Shown: positions 25,152 through 37,560, numbered from the stretch's first letter. The stretch: 64,000 bases of DNA from Nannobrachium achirus (GCA_963921795.1 OY997657.1:3309316-3373315), one strand, 5' to 3'. The notes: generated by a model not told the origin, from the letters alone. Translations and numbers: made by a program.

Positions 25152-27005
25152 TTTCATATCCACGCTATCGTCTCTTAGAGCTATACAACATACCACACGT
25201 TCGTCTCGACGATCTATACAACATACCACAAGATTGTCACTATTGAAAATGTAAGACTTAAAATCTATCTGTTGACGCCTTACTATAGTCTTATGTAATT
25301 TTGGGGGTTTTGAAGACAATCTGAAAAAAAATGAATTGATTTCATATCCACGCGTTCGTCTCGAAGAGCTATACAACATACCAACAGACAGGCGCGTAAA
25401 ACCTATTGGTTTCCGAGTTATCGCACTTTGAAAAATCTAGGATTGCATTTGTCGAAAAAAAGTAGGGTTCCAGGGGTCGCACAGCAATGTGTCACACATC
25501 CACACGTTCGTCTCGACGATCTATACAACATACCACAAGATTGTCACTATTGAAAATTTAAGACTTAAAATCTATCTGTTGACGCCTTACGTCTTATGTA
25601 ATTTTGGGGGTTTTGAAGACAATCTGAAAAAAATGAATTAATTTCATATCCACGCGTTCGTCTCGAAGAGCTATACAACATACTAACAGACAGGCGCGTA
25701 AAACCTATTGGTTTCCGAGTTATCACACTTTGAAAAATCTAGGATTGCATTTGTTGAAAAAAAGTAGGGTTCCAGGGGTCGCACAGCAATGTGTCACACA
25801 TCCACACGTTCGTCTCAACGAGCTATACAACATACCAAAAGATCGTCACTATCAGAAATTTAATAATTAAAATCTATGTTTTGACGCCTTACTATAGTCT
25901 TATGTAATTTTGGGGGTTTGGAAGAAAATCAGAAAAAAATGAATTAATTTCATATCCACGCTATCGTCTCTTAGAGCTATACAACATACTAAGAGACAGG
26001 CGCGTAAAACCTATTGGTTTCCGAGTTATCGCACTTTGAAAAATCTAGGATTGCATTTGTCGAAAAAAAGTAGGGTTCCAGGGGTCGCACAGCAATGTGT
26101 CAAACATCCACACGTTCGTCTCGACGAGCTATACAACATACCACAAGATTGTCACTATTGAAAATTTAAGACTTAAAATCTATCTGTTGACGCCTTACTA
26201 TAGTCTTACGTAATTTTGGGGGTTTTGAAGACAATCTGAAAAAAATGAATTAATTTCATATCCACGCTATCGTCTCTTAGAGCTATACAACATACTAAGA
26301 GACAGGCGCGTAAAACCTATTGGTTTCCGAGCTATCACACTTTGAAAAATCTAGAATTGCATTTGTCGAAAACAAAGTAGGGTTCCAGGGGTCGCACAGC
26401 AATGTGTCACACATCCACACGTTCGTCTCGACGATCTATACAACATACCACAAGATTGTCACTAATGAAAATTTAAGACTTAAAATCTATCTGTTGACGC
26501 CTTACTATAGTCTTACGTAATTTTGGGGGTTTTGAAGACAATCTTAAAAAAAAGGAATTAATTTCATATCCACGCTATCGTCTCTTAGAGCTATACAACA
26601 TACTAAGAGACAGGCGCGTAAAACCTATTGGTTACTTTCCGAGCTATCACACTTTGAAAAATCTAGGATTGCATTTGTCAAAAAAAAGTAGGGTTCCAGG
26701 GGTCGCACAGCAATGTGTCACACATCCACACGTTCGTCTCGACGAGCTATACAACGTACCACAAGATTGTCACTATTGAAAATGTAAGACTTAAAATCTA
26801 TGTTTTGACGCCTTACTATAGTCTTATGTAATTTTGCGGGTTTTGAAGACAATCTGAAAATAATTAATTAATTTCATATCCACACGTTCGTCTCGAAGAG
26901 ATATACAACATACTAAGAGACAGGCGCGTAAAACCTATTGGTTTCCGAGCTATCACACTTTGAAAAATCTAGGATTGCATTTGTCGAAAAAAAGTAGGGT
27001 TCCAG
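25152..27005 (+). repeat. 306-bp satellite array, block 4
   Basis: Resumes at TTTCATATCCACGC where block 3 stopped. Contains one box-box recombinant monomer near 25180-25210 and several single-base variants. Interrupted after GGGTTCCAG (26997-27005) by a transposon. Confidence 0.95.
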
Positions 27006-27268
27006 TAACCTGACTTTCGTTCAGATGGTGGCAGTAGTGCATCGCCCTACTTTACCATCTGAGATCTCTCGGTGGGAGTTGATAACGCTCGTAAAGCCCC
27101 GGGCCGGACCAATCAGCGGCAGCTAGGGGCGGGCTCTGAGCGGCTCTGAGCCAATAGAGTCTGATTGCAGACCACGTGGAAACACAGGAGGCGGATTCTG
27201 GGTGTAACGTCATGCAGACAAGCCAATATGAGTGGTTGGAGTTGGCACTCCCAGACTGTGATAGACAG

Positions 27269-27711
27269 TGTGGTAGATAATATTTATATAGTGTATGTAG
27301 TCCACAGAAAATCTCACTAGGCTACTACATTTAGATGTACCTGCTGCTGTCAATCTAACAGCTGACAACCATGGACTGTGACCTCTACTTCTCCTCTGTG
27401 TCAGCATAAAACCTGTACTAAGTGATACTATACATGGTCATTGCAACTTAACCAGTCAGCCTTATTATAAACTGTATGGTAATAGTATAGATGCTTAGAT
27501 TCTATCTCCGTCTAGGGAGAGCACTTTGGTGTATAAAAGGTGTCCCATATGACACTTCAGAAGGAGTTCTGCCCAACAGGGCAAAGCTCTGGCCAGCAGG
27601 CCAGAGCTCTCTATGCTGTGTATGCTGTATGCTGTTTCTCTGATGCTGATGAATCTTCTTCAATAAATGGTTGACTTCACCCTGACTGGATATTAATATT
27701 TTTATATCACA
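27269..27711 (+). repeat. 5' LTR of nested element
   Basis: 443 bp, TG..CA ends. It contains GTATAAAAGGTG near 27531 as a TATA box and TTCAATAAATGG near 27659 as polyadenylation signal, so U3-R-U5 order is clear. Confidence 0.88.
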
Positions 27712-27713
27712 GT

Positions 27714-27731
27714 TGGCGACCACGAAGGGAC
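27714..27731 (+). promoter_or_regulatory. Primer binding site, tRNA-Arg type
   Basis: TGGCGACCACGAAGGGAC, two bases behind the 5' LTR, is complementary to the 3' end of tRNA-Arg with a ..GTCCCTTCGTGGTCGCCA acceptor arm (TCG/CCG isoacceptors, from memory). Confidence 0.7.
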
Positions 27732-28810
27732 CAATATTTCATCTTTACCATAGATGGATACTTGGTCAAAAGAACTCTGGGTTGAAGGAACATTTTTGGA
27801 AAGGAGATTTTTGAAAGCAGACCTAAAGCAGGTCCACCACCATGAAGGACAAAGAGGAGACCACTACAGAAGCAACTTGCAAGCTATGCAAAAATCAACT
27901 GACTTTCAAGCAGATCTACAAGGTCGAGACCTCACAGATTAACAATAATCTTGTGATGACTGCAGCCTGTGGTGACAAGGAGGGCAGATTGCTATTCACC
28001 AACATGGAGAGCAAGTCGGCACCAAGAAACAACACAGACTGACAGCGGAGGTGACGAAATCGACACCATGTCGAACACCAACAGACTTTGTCAAGGAGAC
28101 ACACATGCGGTGTGAGAGCCACTGAACTGGAGCCCCCCAGCCCAGTGGAGATCCAACAGAAGCAAAGACATTAACCGCCACATGCCATAAGAGGAACGGA
28201 GAGACGCCATGAAGACTACAACAACTATGTGTTTGATATTAAGCTGAGTAATTTATATAGGAATAATATTAGCTAAAAGTTGATATCTAAAATATGAGTC
28301 AACAAGGCATTTGCCACTAATGTGAGAATATTTGGTTTTATGGTCTAAACTCTGGTATTCCAACAATTGCAGAGTTGTCGGGCAGCTCCGGACTAGGATA
28401 AAAATAGAATATTACCGTAACCAGACGAAAGATATTCTCTAGGACGGGAGTGCATGCGGGCTCTTGATTTTGTAAAACAGAGTTTCAAAGTACAAACAAA
28501 TATAGATTCATATTTACTAAATTCTAACTTTCTCATATTCCAGTGCAAACAAGTCAAGTTTGAACTGTGATTGACCATGCATGAAAAAGTCATAAAGTGA
28601 TTATTGCGTAGCCAGACGATCTTAATCCACGTAAAAGTAATGCACAAGTATTAACTATTAACGAAGTCGGGAATAGTGAATTAATTAATTAATTATTTAA
28701 ATTGCTATATCAACATGTAATTGTCTGGAAGGTCTATTGATTTGGCACTCTATAAATATCCTGTTGTATGTAAATGAATAGAGTATTCATTCACAAAAAA
28801 AAGGATGGAG
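27732..28810 (+). other. Internal region of nested LTR element, no recognised gene
   Basis: Short ORFs only: 62 aa at 27754-27942 (MDTWSKELWVEG..) and 66 aa at 27842-28042 with a CKLCKNQ start. Neither shows a known gag or polymerase motif. The second half (28200-28790) is AT-rich and noncoding. Possibly a gag remnant; this cannot be shown. Confidence 0.5.
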
Positions 28811-29253
28811 TGTGGTAGATAATATTTATATAGTGTATGTAGTCCACAGAAAATCTCACTAGGCTACTACATTTAGATGTACCTGCTGCTGTCAATCTAA
28901 CAGCTGACAACCATGGACTGTGACCTCTACTTCTCCTCTGTGTCAGCATAAAACCTGTACTAAGTGATACTATACATGGTCATTGCAACTTAACCAGTCA
29001 GCCTTATTATAAACTGTATGGTACTGGTATAGATGCTTAGATTCTATCTCCGTCTAGGGAGAGCACTTTGGTGTATAAAAGGTGTCCCATATGACACTTC
29101 AGAAGGAGTTCTGCCCAACAGGGCAAAGCTCTGGCCAGCAGGCCAGAGCTCTCTATGCTGTGTATGCTGTATGCTGTTTCTCTGATGCTGATGAATCTTC
29201 TTCAATAAATGGTTGACTTCACCCTGACTGGATATTAATATTTTTATATCACA
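28811..29253 (+). repeat. 3' LTR of nested element
   Basis: 443 bp, same TATA box and polyadenylation signal as the 5' LTR, followed by the ACAG target duplication and the second part of the MITE. Confidence 0.88.
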
Positions 29254-29404
29254 ACAGACGGCCCCATCCAATCACCTGCTAAATAATTTTAAAAAATGGC
29301 CCGCCCCTTACATCGAGTCTGCTGGAGCAGTCCCAGATGTTAGTAGCAGAGTGGTATGCGGCCAGGCAAACGCACTGCTGCTATCATCTGGCGCAGTCAG
29401 GTTA

Positions 29405-32400
29405 GGGTTCCAGGGGTCGCACAGCAATGTTTCACACATCCACACGTTCGTCTCGACGATCTATACAACATAGCACAAGATTGTCACTATTGAAAATGTA
29501 AGACTTAAAATCTATCTGTTGACGCCTTACTATAGTCTTATGTAATTGTGGGGGTTTTGAAGACAATCTGAAAATAATTAATTAATTTCATATCCACGCT
29601 ATCGTCTCTTAGAGCTATACAACATACTAAGAGACAGGCGCGTAAAACCTATTGGTTTCCGAGCTATCACACTTTGAAAAATCTAGGATTGCATTTGTCG
29701 AAAAAAAAGTAGGGTTCCAGGGGTCGCACAGCAATGTGTCACACATCCACACGTTCGTCTCGACGATCTATAAAACATACCACAAGATTGTCACTATTGA
29801 AAATTTAAGACTTAAAATCTATCTGTTGACGCCTTACTATAGTCTTATGTAATTTTGGGGGTTTTGAAGACAATCTGAAAAAAATTAATTAATTTCATAT
29901 CCACGCGTTCGTCTCGAAGAGATATACAACATACTAAGAGACAGGCGCGTAAAACCTATTGGTTTCCGAGCTATCACACTTTGAAAAATCTAGGATTGCA
30001 TTTGTCGAAAAAAATTAGGGTTCCAGGGGTCGCACAGCAATGTGTCACAAATCCACACGTTCGTCTCAACGATCTATACAACATACCACAAGATTGTCAC
30101 TATTGAAAATGTAAGACTTAAAATCTATCTGTTGACGCCTTACTATAGTCTTATGTAATTTTGGGGGTTTTGAAGACAATCTGAAAAAAATGAATTAATT
30201 TCATATCCACGCGTTCGTCTCGAAGAGCTATACAACATACTAACAGACAGGCGCGTAAAACCTATTGGTTTCCGAGTTATCTCACTTAAAAATCTAGGAT
30301 TGCATTTGTCGAAAAAAAGTAGGGTTCCAGGGGTCGCACAGCAATGTGTCACACATCCACACGTTCGTCTCGACGAGCTATACAACATACCACAAGATTG
30401 TCACTATTGAAAATTTAAGACTTAAAATCTATCTGTTGACGCCTTACTATAGTCTTATGTTATTTTGGGGGTTTTGAAGACAATCTGAAAAAAATGAATT
30501 AATTTCATATCCACGCGTTCGTCTCGAAGAGCTATACAACATACTAACAGACAGGCGCGTAAAACCTATTGGTTTCCGAGTTATCGCACTTTGAAAAATC
30601 TAGGATTGCATTTGTCGGAAAAAAAGTAGGGTTCCAGGGGTCGCACAGCAATGTGTCACACATCCACACATTCGTCTCGACGAGCTATACAACATACCAA
30701 AAGATCGTCACTATCAGAAATGTAAGACTTAAAATCTATCTGTTGACGCCTTATAGTCTTACGTAATTTTGGGGGTTTTGAAGACAATCTGAAAAAAATG
30801 AATTAATTTCATATCCACGCGTTCGTCTCGAAGAGCTATACAAAATACTAACAGACAAGCGCGTAAAACCTATTGGTTTCCGAGTTATCGCACTTTGAAA
30901 AATCTAGGATTGCATTTGTCGAAAAAAAGTAGGGTTCCAGGGGTCGCACAGCAATGTGTCACACATCCACACGTTCGTCTCGACGAGCTATACAACATAC
31001 CAAAAGATCGTCACTATCATAAATTTAAGACTTAAAATCTATGTTTTGACGCCTTACTATAGTCTTATCTAATTTTGGGGGTTTTGAAGACAATCTGAAA
31101 ATAATTAATTAATTTCATATCCACGCGTTCGTCTCGAAGAGATATACAACATACTAAGAGACAGTCGCGTAAAACCTATTGGTTTCCGAGCTATCACACT
31201 TTGAAAAATCTAGGATTGCATTTGTCGAAAAAAAGTAGGGTTCCAGGGGTCGCACAGCAATGTGTCACACATCCACACATTCGTCTCGACGAGCTATACA
31301 ACATACCAAAAGATTGTCACTATCGAAAATTTAAGACTTAAAATCTATGTTTTGACGCCTTACTATAGTCTTATCTAATTTTGGGGGTTTTGAAGACAAT
31401 CTGAAAATAATTAATTAATTTCATATCCACGCGTTCGTCTCGAAGAGATATACAACATACTAAGAGACAGGCGCGTAAAACCTATTGGTTTCCGAGCTAT
31501 CAAACTTTGAAAAATCTAGGATTGCATTTGTCGAAAAAAAAGTAGGGTTCCAGGGGTCGCACAGCAATGTGTCACACATCCAAACGTTCGTCTCGACGAG
31601 CTATACAACATACCGAAAGATCGTCACTATCAGAAATGTAAGACTTAAAATCTATGTTTTGACGCCTTACTATAGTCTTACGTAATTTTGGGGGTTTTGA
31701 AGACAATCTGAAAAAAAAAAAGAATTAATTTCATATCCACGCTATCGTCTCTTAGAGCTATACAACATACTAAGAGACAGGCGCGTAAAACCTATTGGTT
31801 TCCGAGCTATCACACTTTGAAAAATCTAGGATTGCATTTGTCGAAAAAAAGTAGGGTTCCAGGGGTCGCACAGCAATGTGTCACACATCCAAACGTTCGT
31901 CTCGACGAGCTATACAACGTACCACAAGATTGTCACTATTGAAAATTTAAGACTTAAAATCTATGTTTTGACGCCTTACTATAGTCTTATGTAATTTTGG
32001 GGGTTTTGAAGACAATCTGAAAATAATTAATTAATTTCATATCCACGCGTTCGTCTCAAAGAGATATACAACATACTAAGAGACAGGCGCGTAAAACCTA
32101 TTGGTTTCCAAGCTATCACACTTTGAAAAATCTAGGATTGCATTTGTCGAAAAAAAGTAGGGTTCCAGGGGTCGCACAGCAATGTGTCACACATCCAAAC
32201 GTTCGTCTCGACGAGCTATACAACGTACCACAAGATTGTCACTATTGAAAATTTAAGACTTAAAATCTATCTGTTGACGCCTTACTATAGTCTTATGTAA
32301 TTTTGGGGGTTTTGAAGACAATCTGAAAAAAATGAATTAATTTCATATCCACGCGTTCGTCTTGAAGAGCTATACAACATACTAACAGACAGGCGCGTAA

Positions 32401-33303
32401 AACCTATTGGTTTCCGAGTTATCGCACTTTGACAAACCTAGGATTGCATTTGTCGAAAAAAAGTAGGGTTCCAGGGGTCGCACAGCAATGTGTCACACAT
32501 CCACACATTCGTCTCGACGAGCTATACAACATACCAAAAGATTGTCACTATCGAAAATTTAAGACTTAAAATCTATGTTTTGACGCCTTACTATAGTCTT
32601 ATCTAATTTTGGGGGTTTTGAAGACAATCTGAAAATAATTAATTAATTTCATATCCACGCGTTCGTCTCGAAGAGATATACAACATACTAAGAGACAGGC
32701 GCGTAAAACCTATTGGTTTCCGAGCTATCAAACTTTGAAAAATCTAGGATTGCATTTGTCGAAAAAAAAGTAGGGTTCCAGGGGTCGCACAGCAATGTGT
32801 CACACATCCACACGTTCGTCTCGACGAGCTATACAACATACCAAAAGATCGTCACTATTGAAAATTTAAGACTTAAAATCTATGTTTTGACGCCTTACTA
32901 TAGTCTTATGTAATTTTGGGGGTTTTGGAGACAATCTGAAAAAAATGAATTAATTTCATATCCACGCGTTCGTCTCGAAGAGCTATACAACATACTAACA
33001 GACAGGCGCGTAAAACCTATTGGTTTCCGAGTTATCGCACTTTGAAAAATCTAGGATTGCATTTGTCGACAAAAAAGTAGGGTTCCAGGGGTCGCACAGC
33101 AATGTGTCACACATCCACACGTTCGTCTCGACGAGCTATACAACATACCAAAAGATCGTCACTATCAGAAATTTAAGACTTAACATCTATCTGTTGACGC
33201 CTTACTATAGTCTTATGTAATTTTGGGGGTTTTGAAGACAATCTGAAAAAAATGAATTAATTTCATATCCACGCGTTCGTCTCGAAGAGCTATACAACAT
33301 ACA
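29405..33303 (+). repeat. 306-bp satellite array, block 5, right edge of the array
   Basis: Same monomer and orientation. The monomers here more often carry AATAATTAATTAATTTC and GAGATATACAACATAC variants, as in the first 600 bases of the window. The array stops inside a monomer at TATACAACATACA (about 33303) and unrelated sequence follows. Total satellite over blocks 1-5 is about 21 kb. Confidence 0.95.
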
Positions 33304-33846
33304 CTGGGTGAAAAGAGAGATTATCTGACATATACTGGTAGAGTATATGACAGTTTATTTACAGATATACTGGGCATAAACCGACATTATTTGGTATATA
33401 CTATTTGAGGGGTATTCTGGCATATTCCTCTGTATTCAGTGATAATAGGTGATATACTGCCCCCAGCTAGACAAAGGCAGACAAAGGCACACCAGGGGGT
33501 CTGGTTCATTCCTTTGACCTACAAATTGACTATTTGTTTAAAGAAAGGGGAGGAGGGCAAACAGCCCCCTCCCAAAAAGACACATTTTAGATTGCCTTGT
33601 ATATCCCAAGTATAAAGGGCTTAATTTGCCTTAACTCACATTTTCAAGTAATTACAATGTTGTAAAAAGTAGAAACTTGCAATCTCATGTACTATAATGA
33701 CATTCAATGATGACTAATTTGAAACAGTTGTATGATACAATACGTCTTTATTTTTGAACATCATAAGAGATACAGTATAGTATTGTACAGTATTGTATAG
33801 TACAGGAATGGCATGCAAATTGACTGGAACCTCATTTGGTCTAAGT
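33304..33846. other. Non-satellite DNA, no gene seen
   Basis: A mixed stretch with short direct repeats such as ACAGTATAGTATTGTACAGTATTGTATAG (33773-33801). Otherwise nothing recognised. Confidence 0.5.
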
Positions 33847-34094
33847 CAGGGGTCTTCAACGTTCTTCGCTCCTGTTGCGTTATTTAACCACTTGAACCGT
33901 CAATACTTAATACATTTGACCTTATACTCTGTACTTGTAGATCTGCTAGGTTTGGATAAAGTCATCAGAATATGGACACTACGGGTCAAATGGTTAATGT
34001 AAAGAAAGAGAAAACGTTCTATCCCATAAAGATTTGGAGGAACCCCTGTAGTGACTCTGGGGGCCCCTCAGGGAACCCCTGTTGAAGACCCTTG
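33847..34094. mobile_element. hAT-type MITE
   Basis: Starts CAGGGGTCTTCAACG and ends ..TGTTGAAGACCCTTG. The inverted ends plus the 8-bp near-identical flanks GTCTAAGT / GTCTAAAT (33839-33846, 34095-34102) fit hAT. The core shares ACTTGAACCGTCAATACTTAA with the larger element at 50345-51547. Noncoding. Confidence 0.8.
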
Positions 34095-34096
34095 GT

Positions 34097-34654
34097 CTAA
34101 ATCTCAACCAATGTGCATAGTGGTATAACTATTGATACTTTCTCTTTTGTCTGGCTTAATTGCACAGTTGCGGCACTGTAAACACATCTGTTTGCAATTC
34201 TTTCAATGGGTAGAAATGATGGTGCACTGTCTGTCTGTGTGCCCTGCAAATCCCATACCTCTACAGGCTTCCCAAAGAAATGTCTGTCTGGATGAGGATG
34301 TAGCCACTTGACCTTTGCAACAACATGCTGACGAGTAGAATCCTGAGACTTAACATTAACTATCAAAAACTTTTTCACAATCGCAGGACGCAACTCAGCA
34401 GTTGAGTCTAAAAGTGGTACCTCGAAGCTTGAGTTGCTAGAACACCACTTGGCAGAAATACATGAAGATATGTCAGTCCTGCTATTAACAGAAAAGGTTA
34501 CTCCAAGGCTTCTAACTCTGGTGCAAATCTGTACCATACTGCCTACCTGTGAGACAAAACTGTCAGGATAGATTTGATTGTACATGGATAACAGCAGCTG
34601 CCTATCAGATTCCGTCAGTACACCATCTTTGAATGGGGGTAGAGGTTCAGTCAA
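34097..34654 (-). CDS. Uncharacterised 185-aa ORF, possibly transposon-derived
   Basis: Begins MTEPLPPFKDGVLTESDRQL and ends ..IPLCTLVEI. It has protein-like composition and a VKWLHPHPDRHFFGKPVEVW stretch that recalls domains found in unnamed, often transposon-associated fish proteins; I cannot name the family. The TAG stop (34097-34099) lies in the target duplication of the neighbouring hAT MITE, so the C-terminus may have been set by that insertion. The start is the first ATG in frame; an upstream exon is possible. A domesticated gene, a degenerate one or a transposon fragment are all open. Confidence 0.5.
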   Translation of the reverse strand: MTEPLPPFKDGVLTESDRQLLLSMYNQIYPDSFVSQVGSMVQICTRVRSLGVTFSVNSRTDISSCISAKWCSSNSSFEVPLLDSTAELRPAIVKKFLIVNVKSQDSTRQHVVAKVKWLHPHPDRHFFGKPVEVWDLQGTQTDSAPSFLPIERIANRCVYSAATVQLSQTKEKVSIVIPLCTLVEI

Positions 34655-35608
34655 GTTTTACTGTACATAAAACAGAAGCTGTTTCTGATCTGGGTTCAGA
34701 CAACACCATGACCAACACCAAGTACAGTAGCTCAGACCAGGCAGTTCCTTTATTCTGTCTTAACCAATCACGTTCCTTATCAGTGTGAAAATGTGACCAA
34801 TCAGGTTTCTTGCTTCAACCTTTTGAATTCAAACTGGCTTGCCGTCTGGCTCTCGGGCAGACAGTAGTAACTGCTGCTTGCTGAAGAAGACAGAGAGGAG
34901 AAGTGTTACCTAAATTAATGGATAATTTTCAAACTGTTTGGTAAGTTGCAACAAATATAATTCTATGTAAGTAGTCTATTATATGTTAGAGACAGGTAAT
35001 AGTAGAGACATGTAACCATTTCTCAAAGCATAGCAGCTAACTAAAAAAGGGGTTTGTTTTGTTTAAGGGGGACAAACATTGTTGATTAGATTAGATTAAA
35101 TTAGGTTGTATTGCTTGTTGTTCTCAACATCATATTGTCTGTATTTATCTAGTGACCATTTCTTTCAAACCGTGGACTGGCCTTTTTAACAACTTTTATG
35201 GGTTTTAACCACTTAAACATTGCATTGCATGTGGGTAAATTTTTTATTGTGTCTCTGCACCAAGTTAAGAAGAAAGTTAAGAACTTATTGGTGAATGAGG
35301 CCCATTGAGAGTAAGTTAAAAGGAAGTGTTTGTAAGACCTTTGTGTTCCTGTAATAATTCTATTTTAACAAATTGTTTAACTCACTTAAGCTCTTTTAGA
35401 CAGTTAGCAGATAGTGACCGTCCCCTTTGTCACTGTAAATGTAAATGGCCACTGCTAGGTGGGGGTGGGGTGACTTTACTGGGCCAGTCAACATGGCAAC
35501 TTCTCATTAACAGTGTCTGTCTGTTCTCCATATGACCTGTATGTGTCCACCAAATGCGAGGAGGCCTTTATGCTTAACTAACTTTGTGAATCATTCTCTT
35601 TGTTAAAG
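34655..35608. other. Intergenic DNA between the minus-strand ORF and a weak plus-strand candidate
   Basis: No supported gene. An ATG-started stretch at 34918-34940 ends in a good donor (TTTG|GTAAGT), but its phase does not join the exons proposed from 35609. Contains reversed-CCAAT sites and a short AT-rich GATTAGATTAAATTAGG repeat. Confidence 0.4.
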
Positions 35609-36350
35609 GAATCTGTAAGACGTTTGCACAACTCGGAAAACAACAAACACAAACTATCCCCACAAGAAAGGTAACAATTTGTTCTATGTTGTTCTTTGCT
35701 GTATCACATATTGTAGTAAAAAGACACATTAGCTAGGTACATAGGATATTTGAATTGGGTGATAACACCTTTGAACTTTAAATAGATTGTGTTTGTAGAT
35801 AAACAACGAAATAAATCCTAATTGCATTTTCCTTGTATTTTAAGCTGCCTGCAGGACCCATTTTGAGTCTTTGAAAAGGAGCCATCGACTGGACCAGCCA
35901 GAAAATGCTCTCCGCAAAAAGAAATTGACTATGTCAATGAATCACCGACAGAGAAAGACCAGGGTAAGTTTGGAACTGTTTGTTTTTTGCTGTTGTTATT
36001 ATGTTTTACATGTTGTATCAATGTAATAATGGTAATTAAATACATACAATTAATTGCTATTCTATGTTTTACAGTTGCTGACCACCAGGATTGCATATCT
36101 GGAGACAGATGAAGAAAGAGCTGTGTGGTCGCATGCATGCTGGGAGCTGAGGAGGATGCTGAAGTTGACTGGCGCGCGGTGTGGATCGTCTCACCTCCTC
36201 CGGAAAGAGATGCTCAACTCTCCGCTCTCTGCAACGTGCTCCAGGAGAGGAAAAAGAGTGACCCGCGATGGCTTCATCAACACCACCGCATGCACCGAGA
36301 CGCACTGGGAGAGCACCGCCCATTCACTGATGCCTATTCGTTCATAAATT
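35609..36350 (+). CDS. Candidate three-exon gene end (35609-35670, 35855-35963, 36075-36350), unrecognised
   Basis: Three stretches join in one frame with good splice signals: ..TGTTAAAG|GAATC..AAGAAAG|GTAACA, ..CTGCAG|GACCC..ACCAGG|GTAAGT, and ..TTTTACAG|TTGCTG.. to a TAA at about 36350. The phases agree at both junctions (2 and 0). The encoded text runs ESVRRLHNSENNKHKLSP.., a basic middle exon, and LLTTRIAYLETDEERAVW... No upstream start exon fits, no family is recognised, and basic low-complexity ORFs can arise by chance. May be a host exon set or transposon remnant. Confidence 0.3.
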
Positions 36351-36539
36351 AATTCTATGCAACACAGTTTGAGCTTGTAGATCTGCTATTTTGCTATTTA
36401 TTTTCAATTGGAATACTGAATAATGATTAACTAGAATATCACTTTGAGCTTGTAGATCTGCTATTTTGCTATTAAAAAAAAATTGGAATACTGAATAATT
36501 TATAACTAGAATATAAATATACAATAATATCCACAAATA

Positions 36540-36561
36540 CCCCCCCCCCCCCCCCCCCCCC
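36540..36561 (+). repeat. Poly-C tract (about 22 C)
   Basis: A run of C between ATATCCACAAATA and ACGAATACCCC. It marks the junction where satellite sequence restarts. Confidence 0.9.
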
Positions 36562-36574
36562 ACGAATACCCCGT

Positions 36575-37560
36575 CAAAATCTATCTGTTGACGCCTTACT
36601 ATAGTCTTATGTAATTTTGGGGGTTTTGAAGACAATCTGAAAAAAATGAATTAATTTCATATCCACGTGTTCGTCTCGAAGAGCTATACAACATACTAAA
36701 AGACAGGTGCATAAAACCTATTGGTTTCCGAGTTATCGCACTTTGAAAAATCTAGGATTGCATTTGTCGAAAAAAAGTAGGGTTCCAGGGGTCGCATAGC
36801 AATGTGTCACACATCCACATGTTCGTCTCGACGAGCTATACAACATACCAAAAGATTGTCACTATCGAAAATTTAAAGCTATACTGTGTAAGATTCAAAT
36901 GCGAGGAGGCCTATCTGTTGACATATAACATATAAAGAGAAGGCTTCAGAAGCTGAAAATAACGGAGTGGGTGTTCTAAAACTTTAGCGATTTAACAGTT
37001 AGGACAATTTTAAGATTTGTTTTATAAAAAAAGTTACATGGTACAACTTTAAGTCTTAAAATCTATGTTTTGATGCCTTAAAATAGTCTTATGTAATTTT
37101 GGGGCTTTTGAAGACAATCTGAAAAAAATGAATTAATTTCATATCCACGCTATCGTCTCGAAGAGCTATACAACATACTAAGAGACAGGCGCTTAAAACC
37201 TATTGGTTTCCGAGTTATCGCACTTTGAAAAATCTAGGATTAGATTTAGAATAAAGGAGAACATTTCTAAGACATTTTAAGTGTGCCTGCAGCTCGCTAA
37301 GTGTGTGCAACCTTGTTTAGCGGTTGGTGTTAGCATTATCATTTGTTAGCATTAGCATTTGTTACCATTACCATTTGTCGGAAAAACAAGTAGGGTTCCA
37401 GGGGTTGCAGAGAGATGTCACATATCCACAGGTTCATCTCGACGAGCTATAAAACATAGTACAAGATGGGCACTAATTTGAGACTTAAAATCTTTTTTTT
37501 TTTCACGACATACAATGTCTTTTGTCTTTTTGGGGGTTTTGAGCTTTGGTTGTCTGGTGG
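36575..37560 (+). repeat. Outlying, decayed 306-bp satellite pieces
   Basis: 36575-36880 is one good monomer. 37050-37250 and 37380-37580 are increasingly diverged fragments (for example TAGGGTTCCAGGGGTTGCAGAG). Between them lie unrelated segments, including AAGTGTGCCTGCAGCTCGCT at 37278, which recurs at 38464. These are probably old relics of the array edge. Confidence 0.85.

Larger units (their letters stand above)
27269..29253 (+). mobile_element. Small non-autonomous LTR retrotransposon nested in the MITE
   Basis: Two 443-bp LTRs (27269-27711 and 28811-29253) start TGTGGTAGATAA and end ..TATATCACA, with two visible differences near 27480/29024. A 4-bp target duplication ACAG lies at 27265-27268 and 29254-29257. 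Internal DNA is only 1099 bp with no polymerase gene. A purine tract AAAAAAAAGGATGGAG precedes the 3' LTR. The near-identical LTRs mean recent insertion. It depends on proteins made elsewhere. Confidence 0.88.
27006..29404. mobile_element. TIR DNA transposon (MITE) in satellite, itself split by an LTR retrotransposon
   Basis: Starts TAACCTGACT..CAGATGGTGGCAGTAGTGC and ends with the inverse of TAACCTGACT..CAGATGATAGCAGCAGTGC, so the terminal inverted repeats match in two blocks. A 9-bp target duplication GGGTTCCAG flanks it (26997-27005 and 29405-29413). Without the nested LTR element it is about 410 bp and noncoding. A 9-bp duplication suggests a Mutator-like element but I do not claim the superfamily. 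Confidence 0.8.

Noticed and set aside
34918-34941. First exon for the 35609 candidate gene
   Set aside because: Good donor, but joining it gives an immediate stop in every acceptor choice I tried.
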